DNA from: JACMJL01 sp963791805
Lineage (GTDB): Bacteria; Bacillota; Clostridia; Clostridiales; Clostridiaceae
Direction: 5' to 3'
Assembly: GCA_963791805.1 (NCBI GenBank)
Contig: CAWBTU010000006.1
Coordinates: 930,001 to 994,000, forward strand
DNA: 64,000 nucleotides
Within the stretch, counting starts at the first letter, position 1; every line of letters begins with the position of its first letter. The notes under the pieces are model-generated. The model did no database searches. It saw only the letters and a program-made list of their open reading frames with translations, and was not told the DNA's origin. Shown one piece after another: positions 18,304-27,461 of this stretch. A program made the translations under genes and the position numbers.

Positions 18304-19340
18304 TTGGTAGGATTTGATGAGTTACAAAATGAATTAAAAAAAGATATCATACATAATTGTTATATATTCTGTGGAGTAGATGAACAATTAATTAAGGAAA
18401 GTATTGAAGCTATTAGCAAGAAGAGCATAAGTAAAGATTTTTTTGACTTAAATTTTACTAAATATGATGGTAACAATGTAGATTTTAATACTATTATGAA
18501 TGCATGCGAAACTATGCCCTTTATGAGTGAAAAGAAAATTGTGCTAGTATATAGAGCAAGCTTTCTTTCAGATAATAAAAACAAAGCTTCGGCCGCTGAG
18601 GGTGATGACAGTATTTTTAAAAATTTAAGTAAATACATCGAAACTCTTCCAGAATACTGCATTTTAATTATGTATTATGTTTATCAAGGTGATAGAGAGA
18701 AATTAAGTAGTAAAGTAAAAAAACTTCAACAAAAGGTTTGCATTGGAGAATTCAACAAGTTAAAAGGTGTATTCTTAGAGAGGAAAGCAAAGCTTGCCTT
18801 TGATGAGATGGGTAAAGATATCGGTAAACCAGAACTGTTACTTTTTTGTTCACTTGTAGATAGCAATATGGAAGTTCTCTACAATGAGGTAGAAAAACTA
18901 TGTTCATATACATTAGGTAGGGAAATAAAAAAAGAAGATATCATTTCATTATTGCCTAGAAAAAGTGATAATGATATTTTTGCCTTAGTTGATTTTATTT
19001 CACAAAAAAAGCTAATAATGCACTAGAAATACTTAATGATTTGATTTTTAGAGGTGAAAAAAGTATGATGATCCTCTCAATGATTGAAAGGCAATTTAAA
19101 CTAATATTACTAATAAAGCTTGGGCTAGAAAATGGAAAATCAAAAGATACCTTAAGCTCAGAATTAAAACTGCATCCATATATTTGTGAAAAAATGATAA
19201 CTCAAAGTAGAAAATTCACAATTAAAGGTCTCGAAAAAGCCTTAATGAGTTGCTTAAATACAGAAAAAACTCTGAAGAGTTCATCTTTCGATGATAAAAC
19301 AGAGATGGAATTATTAATAATTAGTACTTTAACTGCATAA
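18304..19340 (+). CDS. holA: DNA polymerase III delta subunit, interrupted by one apparent frameshift
   Basis: The delta subunit opens the sliding clamp in the clamp loader. The first part (TTG start at 18304, GVDEQLIKESI, MPFMSEKKIVLVYRAS, NSMEVLYNEVEKL-like helices) and the C-terminal helical part (MMILSMIERQFKLILLIKLG, LHPYICEKMI) are both typical. The frame breaks in the A-run at 19004-19010. Seven A are present where eight would give DFISQKKANNALEILNDLIFRGEKS. Adding one A yields a 345-residue protein, a normal length. Being essential, the gene is probably intact and the missing base an error. It ends at a terminator shared with rpsT. Confidence 0.9.
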
Positions 19341-19354
19341 AAATGCATAAAAAA

Positions 19355-19380
19355 AACCGGGTAACACCGGTTATTTTTTT
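19355..19380. terminator. Bidirectional terminator between holA and rpsT
   Basis: Stem AACCGG / CCGGTT with a GTAACA loop, preceded by an A-run and followed by a T-run, serving both converging genes. Confidence 0.9.
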
Positions 19381-19645
19381 ATGCACTAAGTGCGTTTAAT
19401 TTTAAAGCTAATCTTGATTTTTTTCTTGCAGCCATGTTTTTGTGTATAACACCTTTTGAAGCTGCCATATCTAAAGCTCTACCAGCTGATATATAGGCTG
19501 TTTTTGCAGTTTCTACATTTCCGCTTGCCAATGCTATTTCAAACTTCTTTAAAGTTGTCTTCAAAGCTGACTTTATCATCCTATTTCTTAAAGTCTTAGT
19601 TTCAGTAACTTTTATTCTTTTTTTAGCTGATTTAATGTTTGCCAT
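19379..19645 (-). CDS. rpsT: 30S ribosomal protein S20
   Basis: S20 binds 16S rRNA early in 30S assembly. The 88 residues begin MANIKSAKKRIKVTETKTLRNR and contain the helical GVIHKNMAARKKSRLALKLN end typical of the family. AAGGTGGTG precedes the ATG. The gene is monocistronic, reads against holA, and sits next to it as in many clostridia. Confidence 0.97.
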   Translation of the reverse strand: MANIKSAKKRIKVTETKTLRNRMIKSALKTTLKKFEIALASGNVETAKTAYISAGRALDMAASKGVIHKNMAARKKSRLALKLNALSA

Positions 19646-19959
19646 CTATTTCACCACCTTGTATAAAAATAGGTTCGCGGCAGTTTTGGGTAATCTGCTT
19701 ACGATTTTCGTTTATTCAACAACTGATATTATAGCATTTATTTTATTGCACTTCAAGTATTAATATATTATATATTTTATTTTGTTAGAATATTAATAAA
19801 AATTATGGAAAAAACTATAGTAACGGAATCGAAAATAAAGTAATAAGTCAAAAAATATAATAATTAGATATTAAGTTTTCAAGGTTACGAGAAGAATCAT
19901 GGTAATAAACGTAGCAAAGATAATTATTCAAGGTATTAAGACTTGTGAGGAGGAGAATA
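19646..19959. other. Divergent promoter region of rpsT and gpr
   Basis: The rpsT side holds a GC-richer leader (about 19672-19705, with GCAG / CTGC complementarity on the minus strand) that may fold in the S20 mRNA. The gpr side is AT-rich. Sigma-F/G-type promoters would be expected for gpr, but I cannot assign hexamers with confidence. No coding frame is seen. Confidence 0.45.
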
Positions 19960-20943
19960 ATGTTAAGTGTAAGAACAGATTTAGCTGTAGAAGCTAAGGA
20001 AATATATGAAAACAAGAATAAAAGTTCTGTAAGTAAAATTCCGGGAGTTGAGGTATTAGAGTATTTAGAAAAAGAAATTAAAGTTACGGATGTTAAGGTT
20101 TTAAATGAAGCTGGTGAAAAGGCTATGGGAAAACCAATAGGAACATATATCACCATTGATATGCCAAAGTTCACTCATTATGACACTGGAATAATGGATG
20201 AAGTTAGTAGAGTAATTGCAAAGTGTATTTCTGAAGTTAGTAGAATGGAGGATAGTATGACAGCATTAGTGGTGGGACTTGGTAATTGGAACGTAACTCC
20301 AGATGCAGTAGGACCTAAAGTAGTTTCTAGACTTATGGTTACACGACATTTAAAACAGTTTGTACCGGATACAATTGATGAGGGTATAAGACCTGTATGT
20401 GCTTTGTCGCCTGGAGTTTTAGGGCTAACAGGCATAGAAACAGGTGAAATAATTAAAGCAGTAGTAGATAAAATTAAGCCTAATATTATTATATGCATAG
20501 ATGCTTTAGCGTCAAGAAAGCTAGATAGAGTAAATAGAACTATTCAAATTGGAAATACTGGAATTTCACCAGGTTCTGGTGTTGGAAATAAAAGAATGGA
20601 AATAAGTGAAAAAACTTTGGGTATTCCAGTAATAGCAATAGGAGTTCCTACAGTTGTTGATGCAGCAACAATGGCAAATGATACAATTGATTTAGTAATA
20701 GATGAGTTAGCAAAAGAAGCAAAACAAGGTAGTGAATTTTACAATATGTTAAACAGTATTGATAAAAATGAAAAACAAAGATTAATTAAAGAAGTATTGA
20801 ATCCATATGTAGGCGATCTAATGGTAACACCTAAAGAGGTAGATATGATTATTGATTCCGTATCAAAGATAATTGCAACTGGAATAAATTTAGCACTTCA
20901 ACCTGCATTGGAACTAGATGAAATAAATCAATATGTAAACTAG
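19960..20943 (+). CDS. gpr: Spore germination protease Gpr
   Basis: Gpr is the aspartic-type protease that degrades small acid-soluble spore proteins at germination. It is made as a zymogen in the forespore. The 327 residues start MLSVRTDLAVEAKEIY, contain the autoprocessing-type region near residue 15 and the conserved VVGLGNWNVTPDAVGPKVV and ALSPGVLGLTGIETGEI blocks. The start at 19960 is set by GAGGAGGAGA; an in-frame start upstream is not supported. spoIIP follows, as in Bacillus and Clostridium. Confidence 0.95.
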   Translation: MLSVRTDLAVEAKEIYENKNKSSVSKIPGVEVLEYLEKEIKVTDVKVLNEAGEKAMGKPIGTYITIDMPKFTHYDTGIMDEVSRVIAKCISEVSRMEDSMTALVVGLGNWNVTPDAVGPKVVSRLMVTRHLKQFVPDTIDEGIRPVCALSPGVLGLTGIETGEIIKAVVDKIKPNIIICIDALASRKLDRVNRTIQIGNTGISPGSGVGNKRMEISEKTLGIPVIAIGVPTVVDAATMANDTIDLVIDELAKEAKQGSEFYNMLNSIDKNEKQRLIKEVLNPYVGDLMVTPKEVDMIIDSVSKIIATGINLALQPALELDEINQYVN

Positions 20944-20971
20944 AACAAATCTATTAATAGGAATATTTTAT

Positions 20972-21010
20972 AATCCCCCACATATATTTTAAAGAACGAA
21001 TGGGGGGATT
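20972..21010 (+). promoter_or_regulatory. Hairpin enclosing the spoIIP ribosome site
   Basis: AATCCCCCA (20972-20980) pairs with TGGGGGGATT (21001-21010), loop 20 bases. The 3' arm is the Shine-Dalgarno sequence of spoIIP, 3 bases before its GTG. No T-run follows, so it looks like a translation-masking hairpin rather than a terminator. Confidence 0.6.
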
Positions 21011-21013
21011 AAA

Positions 21014-22075
21014 GTGAGAAGCAAGAAAAAAAAGTCCATTGTAATAAATCCTAAGACTAAGATGATAGTAATTAGTTTGTTTATTGGAGCATTTATTATT
21101 GTATCATCAGCAAAAATTCTAAGTCTGATATTAAGTAGAAATTCAAGTGATAAAAGCTTATATTTTGTTCAGTTAATAAATTATTCAATGCCAGTGATTA
21201 AGATTTCTTCTTTCAATAGCGATGACCTGGCAGAAAAAAACAAATCTGACAAAGAAAAATTTTGGTCAGTACTAGGCGTAGATATTAATTCGCCAGCTAC
21301 ATTTCTTGGAAAAGAGATGGCACTACTAAAGGTTGAAGATTCTAAGGCAAGTGCTTCATTGACACCTTTTGTTCTAAAGGATACCAATATATTAAAGCAA
21401 GGTGCTGATACATCGAATAAGCCATCAGATAATACTAATAGTAGTGATTCTAATCTAAAAAAACCTTTAAATGTAGATAAACCTGAAGTCTTATTATATC
21501 ATTCACATACTACAGAAAGTTATGTACCTCATGCAAACAATAGTTCAGATGAAAATATGAACGTATGCGCTGTGGGAGATGCACTAGAATATGAACTTGA
21601 AAAAAATTATGGAGTTTCAGTTATCCATAACAAAACTATTCATGATGAATTAGGAGACATAGATGCATATGGAAAATCAAGAGAAACAGTTGAAAAGTAT
21701 TTAAAGCAATACGGAAGTTTTAAACTAATTATTGATATACATAGAGACTCAAGTTCAAACAAGAAAAATGATATTGTAGTAGTTAATGGTGAAAATGTGG
21801 CTAAATGTATGTTTGTTATGTGCACAGGTGGACCTCACACTGTCAATAATATGGGCATAGCCAACAAAATGACCAATATAGCCAATGGGATTATTCCTAA
21901 TTTTTTCAAAAATGTAGACACAGAATATCATAAAGGTACTCTTTATTTTAATCAAGATTTGAGTAGTAATTCAGTATTACTTGAAGTAGGTACAAACTTG
22001 AATACTGTAACGGAAGTTAAAGCTTCAGGTAAATATTTAGCAAGAGTAATAGCACAATATCTTAATGGAAAATAG
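21014..22075 (+). CDS. spoIIP: Stage II sporulation protein P (peptidoglycan hydrolase of engulfment)
   Basis: SpoIIP is an amidase/endopeptidase that works with SpoIID and SpoIIM to drive engulfment. The 353-residue protein has a basic N-terminus, one transmembrane helix (about 16-40), a variable linker rich in Asn/Ser (about 125-150) and the SpoIIP catalytic domain. Its metal ligands lie in LLYHSHTTESYVP (about residue 160) and IDIHRDS (about 241). The start is GTG at 21014. The upstream hairpin covers the ribosome site. Confidence 0.94.
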   Translation: MRSKKKKSIVINPKTKMIVISLFIGAFIIVSSAKILSLILSRNSSDKSLYFVQLINYSMPVIKISSFNSDDLAEKNKSDKEKFWSVLGVDINSPATFLGKEMALLKVEDSKASASLTPFVLKDTNILKQGADTSNKPSDNTNSSDSNLKKPLNVDKPEVLLYHSHTTESYVPHANNSSDENMNVCAVGDALEYELEKNYGVSVIHNKTIHDELGDIDAYGKSRETVEKYLKQYGSFKLIIDIHRDSSSNKKNDIVVVNGENVAKCMFVMCTGGPHTVNNMGIANKMTNIANGIIPNFFKNVDTEYHKGTLYFNQDLSSNSVLLEVGTNLNTVTEVKASGKYLARVIAQYLNGK

Positions 22076-22093
22076 ATGCATAAAATTATAAGT

Positions 22094-22182
22094 AAAAGCA
22101 CATCCTCTCATTAAGGATTTTAAAAAATAACCGGTAAGACTCTGGTTTATTTTATTTGAAATTCCACAGAGGAGGTGCTTTT
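22094..22182 (+). promoter_or_regulatory. Long-range stem enclosing the ribosome site of the gene at 22183
   Basis: Bases 22094-22108 (AAAAGCACATCCTCT) pair with 22168-22182 (AGAGGAGGTGCTTTT) with one A/G mismatch in 15. The 3' arm contains the GGAGGTG ribosome site and is followed by TTTTTG, so it could act as a terminator or as a translation block. Confidence 0.6.
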
Positions 22183-22476
22183 TTGTATAGAAAGTATGCA
22201 TATATTTTATTATTTGTGTTCTGTTTTTCTATAATGGGGTATGGGTTGATTACAGTAAGCAATGAGGTGATATCAAATTCTAAATATATTAAAGAGACAT
22301 CTCCATGTATTATTAGCTGCAAATCAAAACCTTTTGATTTCAGGATAGAAACTAAAAATTATATTTTTTATATAAATAGTAGTTGCACAACAAAGTTACA
22401 AAAAAAAATAAGTGATATTTTTTTTCGAATTAAGACATTAAAGTATAGGAATCTGCTTAAGCAAAAGGCTGAGTAG
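22183..22476 (+). CDS. Small single-pass membrane protein between spoIIP and lepA
   Basis: The 97-residue product starts with TTG (22183), with GAGGAGGTG 5 bases upstream. One hydrophobic helix (about residues 5-25) is followed by a polar domain with three cysteines (ETSPCIISCK and SSCTTK) and a basic C-terminus. I do not recognise it. The position after spoIIP suggests a sporulation-linked protein, but that is only context. Confidence 0.7.
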   Translation: MYRKYAYILLFVFCFSIMGYGLITVSNEVISNSKYIKETSPCIISCKSKPFDFRIETKNYIFYINSSCTTKLQKKISDIFFRIKTLKYRNLLKQKAE

Positions 22477-22483
22477 AATTAGA

Positions 22484-22514
22484 TTGACAGTAACCGAGAG
22501 TAATATGATATAAT
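22484..22514 (+). promoter_or_regulatory. Probable sigma-A promoter of lepA
   Basis: TTGACA (22484-22489) and TATAAT (22509-22514) with a 19-base spacer, slightly long; a TG precedes the -10. Confidence 0.6.
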
Positions 22515-22555
22515 TTACTTTGAATATGCCCAGTGTACGATGGAGGTAAGAATTA

Positions 22556-24361
22556 ATGCAGAGCCTAAGACAAAAGAATATTAGAAATTTTTGTATAGTT
22601 GCACATATCGATCATGGTAAGTCAACTCTTGCAGATAGACTTTTAGAAAGAACAGGAACATTGACTTCTAGAGAAATGAATGATCAAGTTCTTGATAATA
22701 TGGAGTTAGAAAGAGAAAGAGGAATTACTATAAAAGCTCAAGCGGCTAGAATGGTATATAAAAGACCAAATGGAGAAGAGTATGTTTTAAACTTAATAGA
22801 TACGCCAGGACATGTAGACTTTAACTATGAAGTATCTAGAAGTTTAAATGCATGTGAAGGAGCTTTACTAGTAGTAGATGCGTCACAAGGCATTCAGGCC
22901 CAGACTTTAGCTAATTGTTATCTAGCACTAGATCATAACCTTGAAATTGTTCCAGTAATTAACAAGGTGGATTTGGCAAGTGCTAGACCAGAAGAAGTAA
23001 TAAAAGAAATTGAAGATGTTATTGGTATTATAAGCCACGATGCTCCTTTGATTTCTGCCAAAACAGGACTTAATATTGACGATGTGCTTGAAGCCATAGT
23101 TGAAAAGATACCTGCACCTTCTGGAGATGAAGAAGCGCCTTTAAAGGCACTTATTTTTGATTCTAATTATGATTCATACAAAGGTGTTATATGCCATATT
23201 AGAGTAATGGAAGGTGTTATTAAGCCTGGTACAAAAGTAAAACTTATGGTTTCAGGGAAAGTATACGATGTTGTTGAAACAGGTGTGTACACACCACAAT
23301 TGATATCTACTTCCGAATTAAGAGCAGGAGATGTAGGATATTTTACTGCATCTATAAAAAATGTTAGAGATGCAAGAGTTGGAGATACAGTAACAGAAGC
23401 TGATCGACCAGCAAGTGAAGCTTTAGAAGGTTATAGACCAGCAATACCGATGGTATTTAGCGGTATATACCCGACCGATGGTGCCAAATATAATGAACTT
23501 AGGGAAGCCTTAGAAAAATTGCAGATAAACGACGCCGCTCTTTCCTTTGAACCAGAAACTTCTTTAGCCTTAGGTTTCGGTTTTAGATGTGGCTTTTTAG
23601 GCTTACTTCATATGGAAGTAATACAGGAACGAGTTGAAAGAGAATATAATATTGACATTATAACTACTGCACCTTCTGTTATATATAAGGTTACAAAAAC
23701 TGATGGTGTTATGATAGAAATTACAAACCCTACTAACTTACCCTCACCTACTGAAATTGATTTTATGGAAGAACCAGTTGTAAAAGCATCAATAATTGTT
23801 CCAAACGATTTTGTAGGTCCAGTAATGGAACTTTGTCAGAATAGAAGAGGTAGTTTTATAGATATGCAATATATTGAAACTACTCGTGTAGTACTGAATT
23901 ATGATATACCTTTAAATGAAATTATTTACGATTTCTTTGATGCCCTAAAGTCAAGATCTAAAGGATATGCATCTTTTGACTACGAGCTAAAGGGATATAT
24001 CAGAACTCAACTAGTTAAATTAGATATATTACTTAATGGGGACATTGTGGACGCATTATCTATGATAGTTCCAGATGAGAGGGCTTATGCAAAAGGAAGG
24101 GCCATAGCTGAAAAGCTTAAAGAAATAATACCAAGACAGCAATTTGAAGTTCCAATTCAAGCAGCTGTAGGTGCAAAGGTAATTGCAAGAGAAACTGTTA
24201 AAGCTTTAAGGAAAGATGTTCTTGCAAAGTGCTATGGTGGAGATATAACTCGAAAGAAAAAGCTTCTTGAAAAACAGAAAGAAGGAAAAAAGAGGATGAG
24301 ACAGGTTGGATCAGTAGAAGTTCCACAGGAAGCATTTATGTCAATACTGAAAGTAGATTAA
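22556..24361 (+). CDS. lepA: Elongation factor 4 (LepA)
   Basis: LepA is a ribosome-dependent GTPase that acts on stalled or maturing ribosomes. The 601-residue length is standard. G-domain motifs are AHIDHGKST (16-24), DTPGHVDF (about 82) and NKVDL (about 136). EF-G-like domains follow, and the LepA-specific C-terminal domain (ITRKKKLLEKQKEGKKRMRQVGSVEVPQEAFMSIL) closes it. It is followed 21 bases later by hemW, the usual partner in Firmicutes. Confidence 0.97.
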   Translation: MQSLRQKNIRNFCIVAHIDHGKSTLADRLLERTGTLTSREMNDQVLDNMELERERGITIKAQAARMVYKRPNGEEYVLNLIDTPGHVDFNYEVSRSLNACEGALLVVDASQGIQAQTLANCYLALDHNLEIVPVINKVDLASARPEEVIKEIEDVIGIISHDAPLISAKTGLNIDDVLEAIVEKIPAPSGDEEAPLKALIFDSNYDSYKGVICHIRVMEGVIKPGTKVKLMVSGKVYDVVETGVYTPQLISTSELRAGDVGYFTASIKNVRDARVGDTVTEADRPASEALEGYRPAIPMVFSGIYPTDGAKYNELREALEKLQINDAALSFEPETSLALGFGFRCGFLGLLHMEVIQERVEREYNIDIITTAPSVIYKVTKTDGVMIEITNPTNLPSPTEIDFMEEPVVKASIIVPNDFVGPVMELCQNRRGSFIDMQYIETTRVVLNYDIPLNEIIYDFFDALKSRSKGYASFDYELKGYIRTQLVKLDILLNGDIVDALSMIVPDERAYAKGRAIAEKLKEIIPRQQFEVPIQAAVGAKVIARETVKALRKDVLAKCYGGDITRKKKLLEKQKEGKKRMRQVGSVEVPQEAFMSILKVD

Positions 24362-24382
24362 ATTAAGAGGAGAACTGAAACA

Positions 24383-25522
24383 ATGGAGAAAAAAGTTGCT
24401 CTATATATTCATATTCCCTTCTGTAAATCAAAGTGTTTATACTGTGATTTTCCATCCTTTTGTGGAATGGAAAGTTCTATGCTTGATTATTGCAAAGCAT
24501 TATCTAAAGAAATCAATAGCATAAAAGATGTTGTGATAAGCAGTATTTTTATAGGTGGGGGTACCCCCACCTATTTGTCTTTAGAAGGGTGGAAATTAAT
24601 AAAATCTAGTATAGATAATTTAAATACTACATCTGAAATAGAATTTACAGTTGAAGGAAATCCAGGGACCTTCGAACAAGAAAAACTAACTTTATTAAAA
24701 GAAATGGGAGTAAACAGGTTAAGTATAGGACTTCAAGCCTTTCAAGATGATTTATTGAGAAGCTTAGGTAGAATACATGATTCCCAGGATTTTATTAAAA
24801 GCTTTCAAATGGCTAGATTAATAGGTTTTGACAATATTAACATAGATTTAATGTTTGGACTTCCAAGTCAAAGCTTAAGTCAATGGGAAGAAACATTAAA
24901 ACAGATAATTAAATTAAAACCAGAGCACATTTCCAGTTACAGCTTAATTATCGAGGACGAAACACCCCTTAAGCAAATGTATGAAGAAGAAAAGATAACC
25001 ATACCCAGTGAAGATGAAGAAAGAGAAATGTATGATTTAGCTCTAGAACTTCTTAATAAATCAGGGTACATACAATATGAGATTTCTAATTTTTCTAAAG
25101 CAAATATGCAGTGCAAACATAATTTAGTTTATTGGAGCATGGATGAATATATAGGATGCGGCGCAGGTGCACATTCATACATAGACGGTAAAAGATATAG
25201 CAACGAAATAATAATACATAAATATATAAGTAGTATCAATGCGGCTGAAAGTGCTGTGACTGAAGCTTATATTAATACGGAAAAAGATGATATGGAAGAA
25301 TTTGTTTTTATGGGACTTCGTAAAACGGAAGGAATATCCATTATAGAATTTAATAATAAATTTAACAGGGATATAAACTTAGTTTATGGAAAAGTTATAA
25401 CTAAGTATGTAGAAAAGGGCCTTATTGAAGTAAATAATAATAGAATGTATTTAACTTCTAAAGGAATGCCACTAGCAAATATAGTAATGTCAGAGTTTAT
25501 CTTAGATAAGCTAGATAAGTGA
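24383..25522 (+). CDS. hemW: Radical SAM protein HemW (heme chaperone, formerly HemN-like)
   Basis: HemW-family proteins bind heme and a radical-SAM 4Fe-4S cluster. The 379 residues carry the cluster motif in HIPFCKSKCLYCDF (about 10-23), then GGGTPT (about 58) and the HemN C-terminal domain (about 300-370). The motif has the HemW spacing (CxxxCxxC) and lacks the extra N-terminal region of true HemN oxidases. It lies directly before the heat-shock operon. Confidence 0.93.
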   Translation: MEKKVALYIHIPFCKSKCLYCDFPSFCGMESSMLDYCKALSKEINSIKDVVISSIFIGGGTPTYLSLEGWKLIKSSIDNLNTTSEIEFTVEGNPGTFEQEKLTLLKEMGVNRLSIGLQAFQDDLLRSLGRIHDSQDFIKSFQMARLIGFDNINIDLMFGLPSQSLSQWEETLKQIIKLKPEHISSYSLIIEDETPLKQMYEEEKITIPSEDEEREMYDLALELLNKSGYIQYEISNFSKANMQCKHNLVYWSMDEYIGCGAGAHSYIDGKRYSNEIIIHKYISSINAAESAVTEAYINTEKDDMEEFVFMGLRKTEGISIIEFNNKFNRDINLVYGKVITKYVEKGLIEVNNNRMYLTSKGMPLANIVMSEFILDKLDK

Positions 25523-25605
25523 TGAAAAAAGGAGATATAAAGACTTAATTGCGCATAAATGAGGATTATCATTAAAAACAACGGATTTATGAAAAATATA
25601 ATACG

Positions 25606-25634
25606 TTGACAAATAAAATGGAGAGTGATATTTT
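25606..25634 (+). promoter_or_regulatory. Sigma-A promoter of the hrcA-dnaK operon
   Basis: TTGACA (25606-25611), 17-base spacer, TATTTT (25629-25634), 13 bases before the CIRCE operator. Confidence 0.85.
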
Positions 25635-25647
25635 TATAGCATAGTCA

Positions 25648-25674
25648 TTAGCACTCACTGAGTGCGAGTGCTAA
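25648..25674 (+). promoter_or_regulatory. CIRCE operator (HrcA binding site)
   Basis: Perfect 9-9-9 inverted repeat: TTAGCACTC (25648-25656), nine-base spacer, GAGTGCTAA (25666-25674). This is the consensus for HrcA repression and also folds as a hairpin in the mRNA leader. Confidence 0.98.
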
Positions 25675-25689
25675 TAATGAGGTGATAGT

Positions 25690-26730
25690 ATGGAAATGGA
25701 TGAAAGAAAAATAAGAATTCTGCAAGCCATAATTAACGATTACATTAATACTGCTGAGCCAGTGGGATCTAGAACCATTGCAAAAAAATATTCATTAGGA
25801 ATAAGTTCAGCTACTATACGAAATGAAATGGCAGATTTAGAAGATATGGGTTATATAGAACATCTTCATACATCTTCTGGTAGAAAGCCATCAAATAAGG
25901 GATATAGACTTTATGTAGATAAGTTAATGCACAAAACAGAATTATCACCGGAGGAAGAATTTGTTATAAAGGCTCAATTGTTAGACTCAGCATTAAGTGA
26001 AGTGGATAAGATAGTTAGGCAAGCAACGCAATTGCTTTCTGAATTAACAAACCTTACTTGTATTGTTCAGGCTCCTTCTTTTGAAAAGAGCCATATAAAA
26101 TCCGTTCAATTGATGACAATTGATAATACAAAAGTATTATCAGTAATTATTACAGACAGTGGTTTAATTAAAAATGATATTATTCATGTCAAGAAACAAC
26201 TATCAAATGAAGATCTTGCAAAAATAACTAGATTATTAAATGCTAGACTTAGAAATTTAACTATTGTGGAAATTAATTTAGCAGTAATTAATAATTTGAA
26301 AAAGGACTTAGAAGGGCATGAAGACATATTTAATGCAATTATTCCGGCTTTGTACGAGAGTCTAAGTGTAGAAGAAAAAAATGATGAAATATACTTAGAA
26401 GGTGCATCAAACATCTTTAATTATCCCGAATTTAAAGATATAGACAAAGCAAGAGAATTTATTTCATTAATATATGATAAATCAATTATGAAGACGTTAA
26501 TGAAGGACGAATCAGACATTGCAATTAGTATTGGAGATGAAAATCTTATCTCTGGCGCTAAAGAGTGTAGCATAATAACTTCAGTTTATAAGATTGGTGA
26601 TAAACCACTAGGCTCTATTGCTATAATTGGTCCTACTAGAATGCCATATTCAAAAGTGATTACACTTCTGACCAAAGTGGCAAACGAAATTAATGAAGCT
26701 ATCAGCGTCAATATCATTGACGATAGATAG
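25690..26730 (+). CDS. hrcA: Heat-inducible transcription repressor HrcA
   Basis: HrcA represses class I heat-shock operons at CIRCE, with GroEL modulating its folding. The 346 residues contain an N-terminal winged-helix domain (about 1-75: RILQAIINDYINTAEPVGSRTIAKK, ISSATIRNEMADLEDMGYIEHLHTSSGR) and the HrcA dimerisation/GAF-like domain. It is the first gene of its own operon, with CIRCE just upstream, so it is autoregulated. Its 3' end lies in a 35-bp imperfect duplication. Confidence 0.97.
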   Translation: MEMDERKIRILQAIINDYINTAEPVGSRTIAKKYSLGISSATIRNEMADLEDMGYIEHLHTSSGRKPSNKGYRLYVDKLMHKTELSPEEEFVIKAQLLDSALSEVDKIVRQATQLLSELTNLTCIVQAPSFEKSHIKSVQLMTIDNTKVLSVIITDSGLIKNDIIHVKKQLSNEDLAKITRLLNARLRNLTIVEINLAVINNLKKDLEGHEDIFNAIIPALYESLSVEEKNDEIYLEGASNIFNYPEFKDIDKAREFISLIYDKSIMKTLMKDESDIAISIGDENLISGAKECSIITSVYKIGDKPLGSIAIIGPTRMPYSKVITLLTKVANEINEAISVNIIDDR

Positions 26731-26767
26731 ACGCTATCAGCGTCAATATTATTGATGACAGATAAAA
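26698..26767 (+). repeat. 35-bp imperfect tandem duplication across the hrcA stop
   Basis: Two adjacent copies (26698-26732 and 26733-26767, about 30 of 35 identical) each hold a small inverted repeat CGTCAAT / ATTGACG (or ATTGATG). The first copy encodes the last ten HrcA residues; the second lies in the hrcA-grpE gap. Confidence 0.8.
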
Positions 26768-26773
26768 AAGTGT

Positions 26774-27436
26774 ATGCGAAATGGGGAATTAAAAAATGAG
26801 TCTCAAAAAGGGAAAAATTCTGAAGCAAAGGATATCTTTGAAGAGGCTTCAATGGAAGAGAATGAAGAAGTCGTTGAAGAAGTCATTGAAGATCAAGAAA
26901 TTGAAACAATTTTAGAAGATGGTGAAGAAATTGATGAAGGATCTATTGTATCACTAGAAGGATTTGTTGAAGAATTACAAGAACAAAACAAGAAATTTAA
27001 TGATGAAAATATAAAACTTAGTAATGAAGTAGATGCCTTAAAAGAAAGAATTTTAAGACTTAATGCAGAATATGAGAACTTTAGAAAAAGAACTTCTAAA
27101 GAAAAAGAAGCAATCTATACAAGTTCCTGTGAAGACATTATGAAAAATATGCTACCAGTGCTTGATAACCTTGAAAGAGCGTTAAGTGTTGGAGGTAGTG
27201 TTGAGGATTTAAAAGTAGGTATAGAAATGACTGTTAGACAGTTCATGGAAGCACTAGCAAAGGTTCAAGTTGAGGAAATTCCTACAGATGGAGAATTTGA
27301 CCCCAATCTTCATAATGCAGTAATGCATGAGGAAGATGAGCAGTTAGGACAAAATCAGATTTCCGAGGTATTCCAAAAGGGATATAAAAGAGGAGATAAA
27401 GTATTAAGACATAGTATTGTAAAAGTAGTAAACTAA
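26774..27436 (+). CDS. grpE: Nucleotide exchange factor GrpE
   Basis: GrpE releases ADP from DnaK. The 220-residue protein has a long acidic N-terminal extension (about 20-65), a coiled-coil (about 66-105, LRLNAEYENFRKRTSKEK) and the beta-wing C-terminus with GDKVLRHSIVKVVN. The first start at 26774 lacks a clear ribosome site, so translation may be coupled to hrcA; Met27 is a less likely alternative. Confidence 0.95.
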   Translation: MRNGELKNESQKGKNSEAKDIFEEASMEENEEVVEEVIEDQEIETILEDGEEIDEGSIVSLEGFVEELQEQNKKFNDENIKLSNEVDALKERILRLNAEYENFRKRTSKEKEAIYTSSCEDIMKNMLPVLDNLERALSVGGSVEDLKVGIEMTVRQFMEALAKVQVEEIPTDGEFDPNLHNAVMHEEDEQLGQNQISEVFQKGYKRGDKVLRHSIVKVVN

Positions 27437-27461
27437 ACATAATTTAAGGAGGAAAATTTAA

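Noticed and set aside
25648..25674. CIRCE palindrome as terminator of hemW
   Set aside because: It is the exact 9-9-9 HrcA operator and has no T-run.
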